From contig CAYPEZ010000001.1 in the NCBI GenBank assembly GCA_964409985.1, forward strand, positions 1 to 43,425: a stretch of DNA of 43,425 nucleotides. The letters are read 5' to 3'. The notes below the pieces were generated by a model, which saw only the letters and a list, made by a program, of their open reading frames with translations, had not been told where the DNA came from and did no database searches. Origin of the DNA: CAYPEZ01 sp964409985. GTDB taxonomy: Bacteria; Patescibacteriota; Minisyncoccia; Phycocordibacterales; UBA6899. Below, piece by piece: positions 24,001-31,288 of this stretch. Position numbers and translations under genes: made by a program. How positions within the stretch are numbered: position 1 is the stretch's first letter; each line of letters begins with the position of its first letter.

Positions 24001-24061
24001 ACCAACTCATCACAAAGAGAGCAAGAAATGTTGTGGCGAAAAGTAAAAGTTTTCTTAGCAT
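21014..24061 (-). CDS. Large secreted Cys-rich / HYDIN-like repeat surface protein (module copy 1)
   Basis: The 1015-residue protein has a signal peptide (MLRKLLLFATTFLALFVMSW...ATA). Three polyproline runs of seven separate its N-terminal units: DUF4215-like motifs at about 109-140 and 214-245 (CGNWAVESGEQCDDGNT) and the Cys block at 151-200 that is shared with the 949-residue paralog. Two units with a YRW.C core (about 330-370 and 380-420) follow. From about 425 to the end there are HYDIN/ASPM-type Ig-like repeats (SSIDFGIVAIGGSRTVSVTI and similar). There is no C-terminal anchor. It begins 12 bases after its single-pass partner gene, so they are co-transcribed. An envelope or adhesin role is inferred. 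Confidence 0.85.
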   Translation of the reverse strand: MLRKLLLFATTFLALFVMSWSIATAGVLSGPNPQVWIDYLGQTFPGFNSPLCPWYDGVVGTFGTPPDSSCNFEGSSCVTSIADMQIDVVMWHEYDCLPGLPPPPPPPPGAVCGNWAVESGEQCDDGNTWGGDGCSGVCTIEAVSPPPPPPPSCLNDGAVAFTDPFPNSCSYTQNVFDYPSCCSPMAYNSCGVNNRHIVICGPNPMTPPPPPPPGAVCGNWAVESGEQCDDGNTSSGDGCSNVCTNEVVGPIGGCTLPGGGFANSIISDCASSAGYWQGSDFTNAYVINLGGGMYRVCQDNNSILPTVCSNGDFMWQGSPMCNPPPALCSSNGQCGAGNNSCIAGALSDIADDASNYRWVCLGQGGSDAYCSAPIPVIPVDGSCGGSLNTCAAGSFADVSDTSSAYRWQCGGQSGGWTASCSLPTPPDISGPSSIDFGIVAIGGSRTVSVTITNNGGLPADITFSPPGGASLSGGTMTFSPVFTTVDPVGGTQTIDVTYTAGPGSFSGPLSGSIMVSGANTLWIGVDGSVSAAPATELQVEQVGWGVISDPHDVNIGALNPNAVSRAYDFVVRNLTLTPMTFDVFIQGGGAAGYTLAPQTSDGCGGGSPIVSGDVRVCRVIFDPDPSIPGNRPATIVFDNTTGGATSGDDPVRVNMDALVSGGSLAGVGSSGPVPVTNPFSNNFELDFGSRPIGGVYTQEIGITNTGDALLTGSYTNISGTFTTIGSGNVSVNPWGAPHLITVEFRPSAPRPFSDVLIIDADAANFGPSGDIRIVVKGAGNASPDLDVTPEGQGSRSWGNGNANLPFNDQEIYLGPIEQKRISITDVAGIPTTVTAASNNAAFVVAPPLLNIPANGSGDFVVTFDPDLPPGINSGSIILDASGIGPNFTVFTNGRGFVNPPSLDVPDPFPFGRVVLSKTKELDITIRSLDSRPLSFSGLGNPLGNAAFTCVSANCGAPFTLNQNETRTFTLRFTPTMVGAYSGTLQLDVINVGMVDPGPIILTGTGIQPVIRYEER
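23367..23443. repeat. 77-bp direct repeat, copy 1
   Basis: Identical base for base to 23682-23758. It encodes a DUF4215 motif and a polyproline run on the minus strand. Confidence 0.9.
23462..23606. repeat. 145-bp duplicated segment, copy B
   Basis: Partner of 19941-20085. It encodes the Cys-rich block of the 1015-residue protein. Confidence 0.85.
23682..23758. repeat. 77-bp direct repeat, copy 2
   Basis: Identical to 23367-23443, 315 bp away in the same gene. Recombination between the copies would delete one whole Cys-rich unit in frame, since 315 is a multiple of 3. Confidence 0.9.
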
Positions 24062-24073
24062 ATCTTGTGTGTT

Positions 24074-25108
24074 TTATTTGCAATACAACTTCAGATCAAT
24101 CACTGCGGAACACGCTTGTTTCATTGCAGCATTCCCTTTTTGGGGACTGTATACCCATTGAATATCCCCCTCGCGCCCAGCATGCTGTTCAACGCTATTC
24201 ACAGTAATCTCCTTCATGAGAGATTCAAGAATTTTTTTGACATCTTCTTGCGGGAGATCCGAGTAGTGTGTTTTTAGCCAAGAAAAAACATCGGATGCAA
24301 CAGGCGTGTTCCATAATCCACGCTCGCACATCGTGTAATCTTCAGGAATTTGAGGAGAATATTTAGGTCCGGCAACAAATGTCTTTTCTACGCACTGACC
24401 CTTTGGAGGAAGGGCTTCCGCGACACGCTCACCGTATGTGGTAAATATCTGATTGTCGTAAAGCGCAGCGCAATAATTGATATTTGTTGCTTGGCAAATC
24501 TGGTCAAGCGGGCTACATACAAGTCGACAGGCTTTTACAGCATCGAGAACAAGTCGAACGTGTTTCCGTCCTTCAATGGATTGGAGGTCTATATTGTATT
24601 TCCCTTGAGACGCAGAGGTGAGCGATCTGGCATCCAGAGCAATAGAACCAATTTCATCATCCCCAGAGTAAACATGCGCGAGAGCAAACCACCCGCCAGG
24701 AATTTCATACGTTCCCGTCATGGGAACATGAGTCCCGTCTGAATTCGTACGACCCACAGAAGCAGGTGTCCAAGTAACAATATGCGGAGCGGTTGCGGTT
24801 GCTGACACCCTCCCAGGAAGAGGGGCGGCTGTCAGCGATGCACGATACATACTGAGGAGACGTTGCTGGTACTGCTTCCCTTCTAACGCCGGAGCATCTA
24901 TATCGACCGTAGTTGGAATCTCTGCTACGACGATTTTTTGCGGAACAGGTCTCGTCAAGAAACCAAAGAAAAACATTGAGAAAATAAAAAAGAGGCCAAA
25001 AAGAAGATAACGCCCACGACGAGATAATCGAAACCGTGAACCTGGGCTCTCTTGAAGCTCCCCGCGCAGTCGCGCGACATCTTGATCTATGTTTTGTGTT
25101 GTCTCCAT
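24074..25108 (-). CDS. Single-pass membrane protein, partner of the secreted protein (module copy 1)
   Basis: The 344-residue protein has an N-terminal coil (QDVARLRGELQE), one helix (RYLLFGLFFIFSMFFFGFL) and an extracytoplasmic domain sharing its middle blocks with the 242-residue paralog (a YEIPGGWF motif, EIGSIALDAR, and a cysteine block ending CRLVCSP). A C-terminal extension with more cysteines (about 245-344) has no match in the paralog. The ATG at 25108 follows TATACT by 9 bases. It is the first gene of surface module 1; the secreted partner starts 12 bases after its stop. Family unknown. Confidence 0.8.
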   Translation of the reverse strand: METTQNIDQDVARLRGELQESPGSRFRLSRRGRYLLFGLFFIFSMFFFGFLTRPVPQKIVVAEIPTTVDIDAPALEGKQYQQRLLSMYRASLTAAPLPGRVSATATAPHIVTWTPASVGRTNSDGTHVPMTGTYEIPGGWFALAHVYSGDDEIGSIALDARSLTSASQGKYNIDLQSIEGRKHVRLVLDAVKACRLVCSPLDQICQATNINYCAALYDNQIFTTYGERVAEALPPKGQCVEKTFVAGPKYSPQIPEDYTMCERGLWNTPVASDVFSWLKTHYSDLPQEDVKKILESLMKEITVNSVEQHAGREGDIQWVYSPQKGNAAMKQACSAVIDLKLYCK

Positions 25109-25130
25109 CTGAAGCTAAGTATAGCTTCAG
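25109..25130 (-). promoter_or_regulatory. Promoter covered by a perfect 9-bp inverted repeat
   Basis: CTGAAGCTA and TAGCTTCAG flank AGTA, and the minus-strand -10 hexamer TATACT (25123-25118) lies at the centre. The repeat touches the start codon of the 344-residue protein, so it could be an operator for surface module 1. Confidence 0.6.
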
Positions 25131-25172
25131 CAATGACAAATGAGTAGCGATGGTTATGCACAAGAGCTCCTC

Positions 25173-25544
25173 TCAAGAGAGTCCTTGCTTGCGCTCTTCT
25201 TTGTTCGCCACATTATGCTCGTCTTGGTGTTCAGCAATAGATTTAAGAAAAAAAGATGGGGTCCCTTGGTGATCTGCTCCGACTTTCCCAAACACTCGAT
25301 CATGTGTTTTTTTCATTTGATGAAAAAAGACATGAAAAAGCTTGTGTACGACATACATAACATATTCCTTTGCCTCTATCCACCACCCTCGCAATGCAGG
25401 AAACAGTGTTTCTGACACAAATGAAATAGGGCTCCAGCTCCACTCATAGCTTGCAGGGGTCATCTTTGCGCGGACAAAACCTCGCACAAAAAGTGCTACT
25501 AACACGACGCTTGCAAGAAGCCAGGACCAAAAGAGAGTAGACAT
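25173..25544 (-). CDS. Small membrane protein with one N-terminal helix
   Basis: From ATG 25544 the product has 123 residues; a GTG at 25553 is also possible. It has an N-terminal helix (TLFWSWLLASVVLVALFVRGF) and then a soluble tail rich in His, Lys and Gln. TATACT is at 25562-25557, 12 bases before the ATG. It sits between tsf and surface module 1 on the same strand. I recognise no family. Confidence 0.6.
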   Translation of the reverse strand: MSTLFWSWLLASVVLVALFVRGFVRAKMTPASYEWSWSPISFVSETLFPALRGWWIEAKEYVMYVVHKLFHVFFHQMKKTHDRVFGKVGADHQGTPSFFLKSIAEHQDEHNVANKEERKQGLS

Positions 25545-25570
25545 AAAACGCACTTCAGTATACCAAAAGG

Positions 25571-26176
25571 TTATCCTTCGGTCACAGAAAAGCGGGCCAT
25601 GCGAGTGATTTCCGTCTTCTCGCCAAATTTCTGGACTGCTTGAGAGATCAGCGTCCCAATAGTCACGTCAGGATTCTTAATGAAAGATTGCTCCATAAGA
25701 ATGCGCTCCTTGAAATACGCATTGATTTTTCCTTCGAGAACTTTTTTCTTCATTTCTTCTGGCTTATCAAGTGCATCGACTTCTTTTTGAAAAAGCTCTG
25801 TTGCTTTTTGCATATCGGTGTCAGGGATATCTTCTTTGCGGATGTATTTTGGCATGACTCCTGCGACATGCATGGCAATATCGTACGCAAGAGCTTTAAA
25901 CTCTGGATTCTTAGCCACAAAATCTGTCTCACAAGAAAGGACAACCATGGATCCAACCGTTCCAGTATTGTGGACATAGGAGGACACAGCGCCTGCTGCA
26001 AGCGTTCTATCGCTTTTCTTTGCGGCAATCTCACCACTTTTCTTGGTCAGAATCATCATTGCCTTATCTTTATCTCCACCCGCCTCTTCAAGGGCTTTCT
26101 TGATTTGCATCACAGAAATGCCGGTCGCATCACGGAGTGCTTTAATTTCTTCGGTTGTAATTGGTTTTCCTGCCAT
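25571..26176 (-). CDS. tsf: Elongation factor Ts
   Basis: EF-Ts exchanges GDP for GTP on EF-Tu. The 201-residue protein has the N-terminal UBA-like segment (IKALRDATGISVMQIKKAL), the conserved CETDFVAKN motif, and a single short core domain. This is the short form; E. coli EF-Ts has 283 residues. It follows rpsB by 50 bases, the usual bacterial rpsB-tsf order. Confidence 0.96.
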   Translation of the reverse strand: MAGKPITTEEIKALRDATGISVMQIKKALEEAGGDKDKAMMILTKKSGEIAAKKSDRTLAAGAVSSYVHNTGTVGSMVVLSCETDFVAKNPEFKALAYDIAMHVAGVMPKYIRKEDIPDTDMQKATELFQKEVDALDKPEEMKKKVLEGKINAYFKERILMEQSFIKNPDVTIGTLISQAVQKFGEKTEITRMARFSVTEG

Positions 26177-26226
26177 ACAAAAAAGAGCTTTTATGGTGAT
26201 TAAAATCCTCGGAGGGCAACAAAGCC

Positions 26227-26946
26227 TTACACAGGCTTATGCTGTTTCTTCCCCTCGAAGTATGCCTGCTTAATGACGCCAACGATATGGGCAACGGACA
26301 TCACACCTGCATCGTTCCCAAGAACAGGATATGCAACACCCTTGATCGAGCAGTCAGAATTTGCGAGTACGATTACTGGGACCTTCATCTTTGCTGCTTC
26401 GGTGACAGCAATTTCTTCATGTCGAGGATCAACTACGAAGAGTGCGGCCGGCATAGACTCCATGTCAGCAATGCCACCAAAATTAAGCTCAAGGAGTGCG
26501 AGTTCTTTTTCAAGAAGCATTCGCTCGCGCTTGGTGTAGCGTTCCATCTCCCCTTTTTCTTTCATACCAGAAATTTCCTTCATGCGATCTTTGCGCTTCT
26601 TGATTTCTCCAAAGTTCGTGAGCGTTCCACCGATCCATCGCTCTGAAACGTATGGGAGGCCAAGTGACTTTGCTGCGTCAGCAACAACAGTTTTTGCTTC
26701 TGGCTTTGTTCCAACAAAAAGCACACGCTTGCCTTCTGCTGCGAGTCCGGAAACATACGCACATGCTGCTTCAAGCATTGTGTGTGTTTTTTCGAGATCA
26801 ATAATATCAACGCCATTGCGAACGCCATAAAGATATGGCTTCACTGAAGCATGGCGACGTGAACGTGAATATCCAAAGTGTGCGCCAACGCGGAAGAGCT
26901 CCTCGATGGCTGGATTTGGGGCGGTTTGTTTAGCCTGTGTCGTCAT
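26227..26946 (-). CDS. rpsB: 30S ribosomal protein S2
   Basis: The 239-residue protein matches S2 throughout: GAHFGYSRSR, YGVRNGVDIIDLEKT, VLFVGTKPEA, YVSERWIGGTLTNF, and PAALFVVDPRHE near the end. It is shorter at the N terminus than E. coli S2 but complete. It leads the rpsB-tsf unit and has its own promoter. Confidence 0.97.
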   Translation of the reverse strand: MTTQAKQTAPNPAIEELFRVGAHFGYSRSRRHASVKPYLYGVRNGVDIIDLEKTHTMLEAACAYVSGLAAEGKRVLFVGTKPEAKTVVADAAKSLGLPYVSERWIGGTLTNFGEIKKRKDRMKEISGMKEKGEMERYTKRERMLLEKELALLELNFGGIADMESMPAALFVVDPRHEEIAVTEAAKMKVPVIVLANSDCSIKGVAYPVLGNDAGVMSVAHIVGVIKQAYFEGKKQHKPV

Positions 26947-26961
26947 AGTCGAATGGGTGAG

Positions 26962-26990
26962 AGTCTAGCAGAATTACCCCAAATTGGCAA
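26962..26990 (-). promoter_or_regulatory. Promoter of rpsB
   Basis: TTGCCA (26990-26985), a 17-base spacer and TAGACT (26967-26962) on the minus strand. The hexamer is 15 bases from the ATG, so the leader is only about 8-9 bases, with no Shine-Dalgarno. Confidence 0.7.
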
Positions 26991-27003
26991 TGGGAGGGTG
27001 CCC

Positions 27004-27990
27004 TTATTCTGCGTCCGGGTCTTCCCCTTCGGACTGCTCCCCACCCTCCATTGCCCGTGTGGTAATGGTCGTAAGCATTTTTTCGATATCTCCACCCAAA
27101 ATTCTATCAATACCGTGCCAAGATTCTTTGATGCGGTGATCTGTGACTCGGTCCTGAAGGACATTATATGTTCGTATTTTTTCAGACCGATCACCTGTCC
27201 CTATTTGGGCACGACGCTCAGTGAGAGCTTTTTTTGACTCTGCTTCCTCGTAAGCATCTTCAAGTTTAGCGACAAGCATTTTCATTGCCTTTTCACGATT
27301 CTTTAGCTGACTTCGCTCGCTTGTACAGAGCACCATGACTCCTGTGGGTTTATGGACAAGACGCACCGCAGTCTCGACTTTGTTCACATTCTGACCACCA
27401 GCACCGCCTGAGCGAGCAAAGCTCATTTCAATGTCAGCAGGATTCAATTCAAAAGTTGGTTTTTCTCGAAGAGGGAAGATTGCAACTGATGCAGTAGATG
27501 TATGGACTCGCCCAGACTTTTCTGTCTCAGGAATGCGCTGAATACGATGGACGCCGGTTTCATAGCGAAAGAGGTCATATGCTCCCTTTCCTGCTATTTC
27601 AAACGACGCTTCTTTGTACCCACCGAGGTCATTCCGTGATTCGGAGAGCGTGGTGATATGCCACCCGTGTGTTTGAGCGAACGTCGAGTACATACGCACA
27701 AGATCAGAGGCAAACAGTGCAGCTTCATCACCACCGACACCTGCTCGCACTTCCATCATGAGCGCTTTTGGACTCTCTTCTTTACTGCGATCGGCTAAAA
27801 GCACTTCGAGCGACTCAATAAGCCCTGTGATTTGCGTATCGAGATCGCGTATTTCTTCCTCTGCCATTTCTTTGAGAGCAGGGTCCTGGAGCATCCCTTC
27901 TGCTTCACTCCGTGCGCCAAGAAGTCGCTCAAGCTCGGGGACCTGATACTGTGTCCGGGGATCTTTTTTGTATTTCTCGATATCGATCAT
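27004..27990 (-). CDS. prfA: Peptide chain release factor 1
   Basis: RF1 ends translation at UAA and UAG. I start at ATG 27990 (MIDIEKYKKD), just downstream of the rpmE terminator; upstream residues overlap rpmE in another frame. The product has 328 residues against about 360. The codon-reading PxT motif is PET (154-156) within RIPETEKSGRVHTSTA, identifying RF1 rather than RF2. GGQ is at 198-200 within ARSGGAGGQNVN. The N-terminal domain is slightly short. Confidence 0.96.
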   Translation of the reverse strand: MIDIEKYKKDPRTQYQVPELERLLGARSEAEGMLQDPALKEMAEEEIRDLDTQITGLIESLEVLLADRSKEESPKALMMEVRAGVGGDEAALFASDLVRMYSTFAQTHGWHITTLSESRNDLGGYKEASFEIAGKGAYDLFRYETGVHRIQRIPETEKSGRVHTSTASVAIFPLREKPTFELNPADIEMSFARSGGAGGQNVNKVETAVRLVHKPTGVMVLCTSERSQLKNREKAMKMLVAKLEDAYEEAESKKALTERRAQIGTGDRSEKIRTYNVLQDRVTDHRIKESWHGIDRILGGDIEKMLTTITTRAMEGGEQSEGEDPDAE

Positions 27991-28002
27991 GGGTGTTTCA
28001 AA

Positions 28003-28038
28003 GAAAAAACCGCCTGCCATGGGCAAAAGCGGTTTTTC
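28003..28038 (-). terminator. Rho-independent terminator after rpmE
   Basis: On the minus strand AAAAACCGC and GCGGTTTTT enclose a smaller TGCC/GGCA stem, followed by TTTCTTTG. The A and T tracts allow action in either direction. It separates rpmE from prfA. Confidence 0.85.
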
Positions 28039-28048
28039 GGATTCGACA

Positions 28049-28264
28049 TTATTTCTTTCCAGCGGCTTTTGACTGGCGGCTCTTGAACTTCTCCACGCGT
28101 CGCGCGGTGTCCATGACTTTTTCCTGACCAGTAAAGAATGGGTGGCACTGGGAACAGATTTCAAGAGAGAGTTCTTTCTTTGAAGACCCAACAGAAAACT
28201 CCGCCCCGCATGCACAGGTCGCCTTGGTGTTGAGGTGAAATTCTGGGTGAATATCAGCTTTCAT
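28049..28264 (-). CDS. rpmE: 50S ribosomal protein L31
   Basis: From ATG 28264 (MKADIHPEFH) the product has 71 residues. The zinc-type cysteines are present (CACGAEF and EICSQCHPFFTG), so this is the Zn-containing L31. HPFFTG is the family signature. The C-terminal tail is basic and ends in AAGKK. Confidence 0.95.
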   Translation of the reverse strand: MKADIHPEFHLNTKATCACGAEFSVGSSKKELSLEICSQCHPFFTGQEKVMDTARRVEKFKSRQSKAAGKK

Positions 28265-28307
28265 AGCGGGCACTCTACCAGAGAATACAGAAGAACGCAA
28301 GCAAGGA

Positions 28308-29600
28308 TTACCCTCCCAAAATATCTATTTGCTTTTGATATTTAGCAGCAAGATCCATCACGTCTTCCCCATAAAACTGAAGTGAGGCCTTCGAGGCGTT
28401 CTTACATCCTGCCAAATAACACATTGCAGCACGAAATTCCGCATTATAGGTCTGCTTATCTGCACCATTGTCCTTTGAGTACAGCGCTGCGGCCATAAAC
28501 GCATCCTCTGGATCCCATGGGTTTGGTGGATTATTCCCTGTTAGTGCAGAGATTCGAGATTTAAAACCCACCCACGTCGAAGGGATGAATTGTGCTGGCC
28601 CCATCGCTCCCCCATACCCATACCATACTTTTTTTGACACTGGCATTTGATCAGGGTCGAGACCGAGTTCAGCGGTAATTTCCTTAAAAATAGGAACGTC
28701 ACGTGTCGGATGCATATCAACCTTCCAGTTTCCTTTCCCAACGTTTTGTCCAAGATTAGATTCTTCAGCAATAATACCGAGGATAAACGCCGGGCGAACT
28801 CCTGTTTTTGCTCCCGCGCGCTTTGCGAGATCGAGTGCTCGTTCAAAAGAAATTGCTGCAGACCCGGATAGTGCGAAAAGTTCCGCTCGAATGCGCGCAG
28901 CGTCTTTCTCTCGATCTTTCAACATCTGTTGATATATCTTTTCTTGCCCTTTCGTTTCTTTCAACAATGTGTTTTTTTGTGTTTTGTTAGAGCTCAGTTT
29001 CTTTTTTTCACTTGCTTGTGCCTTTCGCAGTTCTTCTGCTTCGTCTTGTCTTTCTTCTAGAGCCTTCTTTTCATCTTCGGTCTCTGCTTTTGTCACCCGA
29101 AGTTCTTCAAAGGAGTCTCTCAGTTCTGCTTTGATGGCATCAAAGGAATCAAGATCAACAAAAAACCCAGACAATCCAGTATTGGACAAAATAACCTCAG
29201 GGAGGGTCGTATCATTTATTTCATAAGTGCGACGAATAAGTTGTGCGAGAGATTTCTTTTCACGCTCAATCTTTCCGTTGAGAGAATTAATACTGATTTG
29301 CCTTTCATTGATCTCGTCTCCTAATTTCCCTATCTCGATATCTTTCGCACGAATTGCCAAATCTGTTTTTTTGATACTTGCATCAAGGAGACTGATGTCT
29401 CGCTGGAGTGTTTGCGCTTGTTTTTTTGTTTCAGCGATAACCGTCTTTTGCCCCTCCATTTCTGTCTCGAGTTTTTTGAGTTCTGCCTGAAGCTGTGCTC
29501 GACGTTCCGCAGCAGTTTGCGTTTGTGCCAAGACGGGACTCGCACACAACGCAAGTAAAACTAAAAAAATGATGTTGATGATGTGCTGTCGATATGTCAT
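28308..29600 (-). CDS. Secreted coiled-coil lytic transglycosylase
   Basis: The 430-residue protein has a signal peptide (IIFLVLLALCASPVLAQ), then about 210 residues of coiled coil (26-240) resembling the EnvC/CwlO-type coil that in other bacteria couples peptidoglycan hydrolases to FtsEX. The C-terminal SLT/MltB-like domain (about 250-430) has IIAEESNLG (probable catalytic E280) and YGGAMGPAQFIPSTW, both typical of lytic transglycosylases. The predicted role is cutting glycan strands during growth or division. FtsX is not in the window. TATACT lies 15 bases before the ATG (29621-29616). Confidence 0.88.
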   Translation of the reverse strand: MTYRQHIINIIFLVLLALCASPVLAQTQTAAERRAQLQAELKKLETEMEGQKTVIAETKKQAQTLQRDISLLDASIKKTDLAIRAKDIEIGKLGDEINERQISINSLNGKIEREKKSLAQLIRRTYEINDTTLPEVILSNTGLSGFFVDLDSFDAIKAELRDSFEELRVTKAETEDEKKALEERQDEAEELRKAQASEKKKLSSNKTQKNTLLKETKGQEKIYQQMLKDREKDAARIRAELFALSGSAAISFERALDLAKRAGAKTGVRPAFILGIIAEESNLGQNVGKGNWKVDMHPTRDVPIFKEITAELGLDPDQMPVSKKVWYGYGGAMGPAQFIPSTWVGFKSRISALTGNNPPNPWDPEDAFMAAALYSKDNGADKQTYNAEFRAAMCYLAGCKNASKASLQFYGEDVMDLAAKYQKQIDILGG

Positions 29601-29623
29601 GTTCGGTATTTGTAGAGTATATC

Positions 29624-29657
29624 AAAAACCCCACACACATTCTGTGGATGGGGTTTT
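29624..29657 (-). terminator. Rho-independent terminator after rplY
   Basis: On the minus strand AAAACCCCA pairs with TGGGGTTTT around an inner CCACA/TGTGTGG stem, ending in a T tract. It separates rplY from the transglycosylase gene. Confidence 0.85.
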
Positions 29658-29678
29658 AGCCTTAGTTGGTTACGAGAA

Positions 29679-30320
29679 TCACTTTGCTGCCTCAGCTTCC
29701 CCACCTTCTTCTTCGGTCTTTCCTTTCTTTTCAACCTCAATAGCCGAGAGGTCCGTGGCAACCGCAGCTTCTTCTTTTTCTTCGTGCTGTGCAGTCACAC
29801 CAACAACTGTATCGTTTTCATTCCCGATAATCTTCACCCCTTCAGGAAGAGTGAGGTCTTTGATACTGATGTGCGAGTGGAGGTCAGTCAATAACGAAAG
29901 ATCGACCACAATGTGAGATGGAAGCTGAGATGGAAGCGCTTCGACCCGGACTTCGTGCATCGCTTTATTGACGGCACCTCCAATACGTTCAGCAGGAGCT
30001 GCCCCAGTAAATTCAAGTGGGACGTTCACTTGGATCTTTCGGTCCTTTGACACAAGATAAAAATCAATATGTGTTGGGATACCGGTAACAGGATCATGAG
30101 TAACATCGTGGATCAGTGCGTCCACAGATCCATCTGCGGTCTTCAGGGAGATAACAGTAGACTCTCCTGCGTGTTCAAACACCTTGGCAAATTGATTCAG
30201 TGGCACTGAAATCATTGTGGATGGCTTCCCTGGACCATAATAAATGGCTGGAATAAGGCCTTTTTTTCGAAGTGCCCCAAGATGCCCTTTTTGTCGTGCG
30301 TGTGTCTCAAGCGTGATCAT
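29679..30320 (-). CDS. rplY: 50S ribosomal protein L25 (CTC/TL5 form)
   Basis: This 5S-rRNA-binding protein has 213 residues. The N-terminal L25 domain (GALRKKGLIPAIYYGPGK, DVTHDPVTGIPTHIDFYLV) is followed by the longer TL5-type beta domain (about 95-185) and an acidic C-terminal tail (EEEGGEAEAAK). ATG 30320 is supported by the promoter just upstream. Confidence 0.95.
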   Translation of the reverse strand: MITLETHARQKGHLGALRKKGLIPAIYYGPGKPSTMISVPLNQFAKVFEHAGESTVISLKTADGSVDALIHDVTHDPVTGIPTHIDFYLVSKDRKIQVNVPLEFTGAAPAERIGGAVNKAMHEVRVEALPSQLPSHIVVDLSLLTDLHSHISIKDLTLPEGVKIIGNENDTVVGVTAQHEEKEEAAVATDLSAIEVEKKGKTEEEGGEAEAAK

Positions 30321-30335
30321 AACGAATGTCGCGCT

Positions 30336-30364
30336 ATACTAACAAACATTTCTTTGAGAATCAA
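30336..30364 (-). promoter_or_regulatory. Promoter of rplY
   Basis: TTGATT (30364-30359), a 17-base spacer and TAGTAT (30341-30336). The -35 box overlaps the stop codon of the upstream membrane protein gene. Confidence 0.7.
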
Positions 30365-31254
30365 GCCTCCCCTTCAATTGTCTTGTGGGTACGGCGAATA
30401 CGGCGTGTTGGAGACTTCGCAGAGGGCTTCTTTGCCACAGCGGTCTTAGGAGCAACACTGACAACTTCTACATGCACGACTTCTTGTGGTTCAGCGGGCA
30501 AAAAAGTCTCTGGCGAGAGTGCGTACCTGCGATAGAGTGCGATACTAAAAAGAACTTGGAGTGGAGAGACTATTCCAAGCATCGCCGCCACAACAACAAA
30601 AGGAGACTGATTGAGGAGAGACATGAAAATCACAATAGAGAGAAAAAAACATACCCAGAGCTTCAAGAGGTCAAAAAAATGCTGGGAACTCATTTCGAGA
30701 CTACGGAGTAATGATTGATTCCATGAGATGCCATGAAAATACGCTGGAATAGAGAGAGACAGCATAAAGAGCAAGACAATGGCTGCAATGATAAACAGTG
30801 GCCCAAATACCACAAACACGAGAATGTTGCTCGTCAAAAACGCTGTCACAACAACAGGCATCAGAACAATTCCCATAAGAACAGCAGAAAGGCTCTTAAT
30901 GCCTAGCAAAGCAGGCAAATGCTCAATTCCTGCTTGGATCCGATCAAGAAGCACTCCTTCTTTCTTTAGAGCAACCGAGTATAGCATCCCCACATACCAC
31001 AACTGAAAGAGAATATATCCCAATAACCCCACAAGCATGTGGGGAGACACAGAAAGAGATGTGTGGTACCCAAGCGGAAGAGGTGTTGATTGTACCCATA
31101 CGACAAAAGCAATGCGCGCAAGGACGATACACCAGAGGTATATCAGTCCAACGAAGAGGAATTTTTTCCATCGCGAAGCAAACACTGTCCACATAATGGA
31201 CAAGAGGCTCAGGAATACTCCGAACGTGCGTGATTGTGGTGGCTGAACGACCAT
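30361..31254 (-). CDS. Polytopic membrane protein
   Basis: The ATG at 31254 (MVVQPPQSRTFG) is preferred, giving 297 residues; the frame is open to 31350 but overlaps the dehydrogenase gene end there. About six hydrophobic helices are visible (for example VVVTAFLTSNILVFVVFGPL). The C-terminal tail is rich in Ala, Pro, Lys and Arg (SAKSPTRRIRRTHK). It resembles membrane proteins of unknown function (YciC/DUF975-like in general layout), but I cannot assign a family. It lies 34 bases after the dehydrogenase stop. Confidence 0.7.
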   Translation of the reverse strand: MVVQPPQSRTFGVFLSLLSIMWTVFASRWKKFLFVGLIYLWCIVLARIAFVVWVQSTPLPLGYHTSLSVSPHMLVGLLGYILFQLWYVGMLYSVALKKEGVLLDRIQAGIEHLPALLGIKSLSAVLMGIVLMPVVVTAFLTSNILVFVVFGPLFIIAAIVLLFMLSLSIPAYFHGISWNQSLLRSLEMSSQHFFDLLKLWVCFFLSIVIFMSLLNQSPFVVVAAMLGIVSPLQVLFSIALYRRYALSPETFLPAEPQEVVHVEVVSVAPKTAVAKKPSAKSPTRRIRRTHKTIEGEA

Positions 31255-31288
31255 AATGTGAAGAGCAATTGTTAATAAATGATCTCTC

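Noticed and set aside
27004..27990. Release factor 2
   Set aside because: The codon-recognition motif is PET (PxT), typical of RF1, and not SPF.
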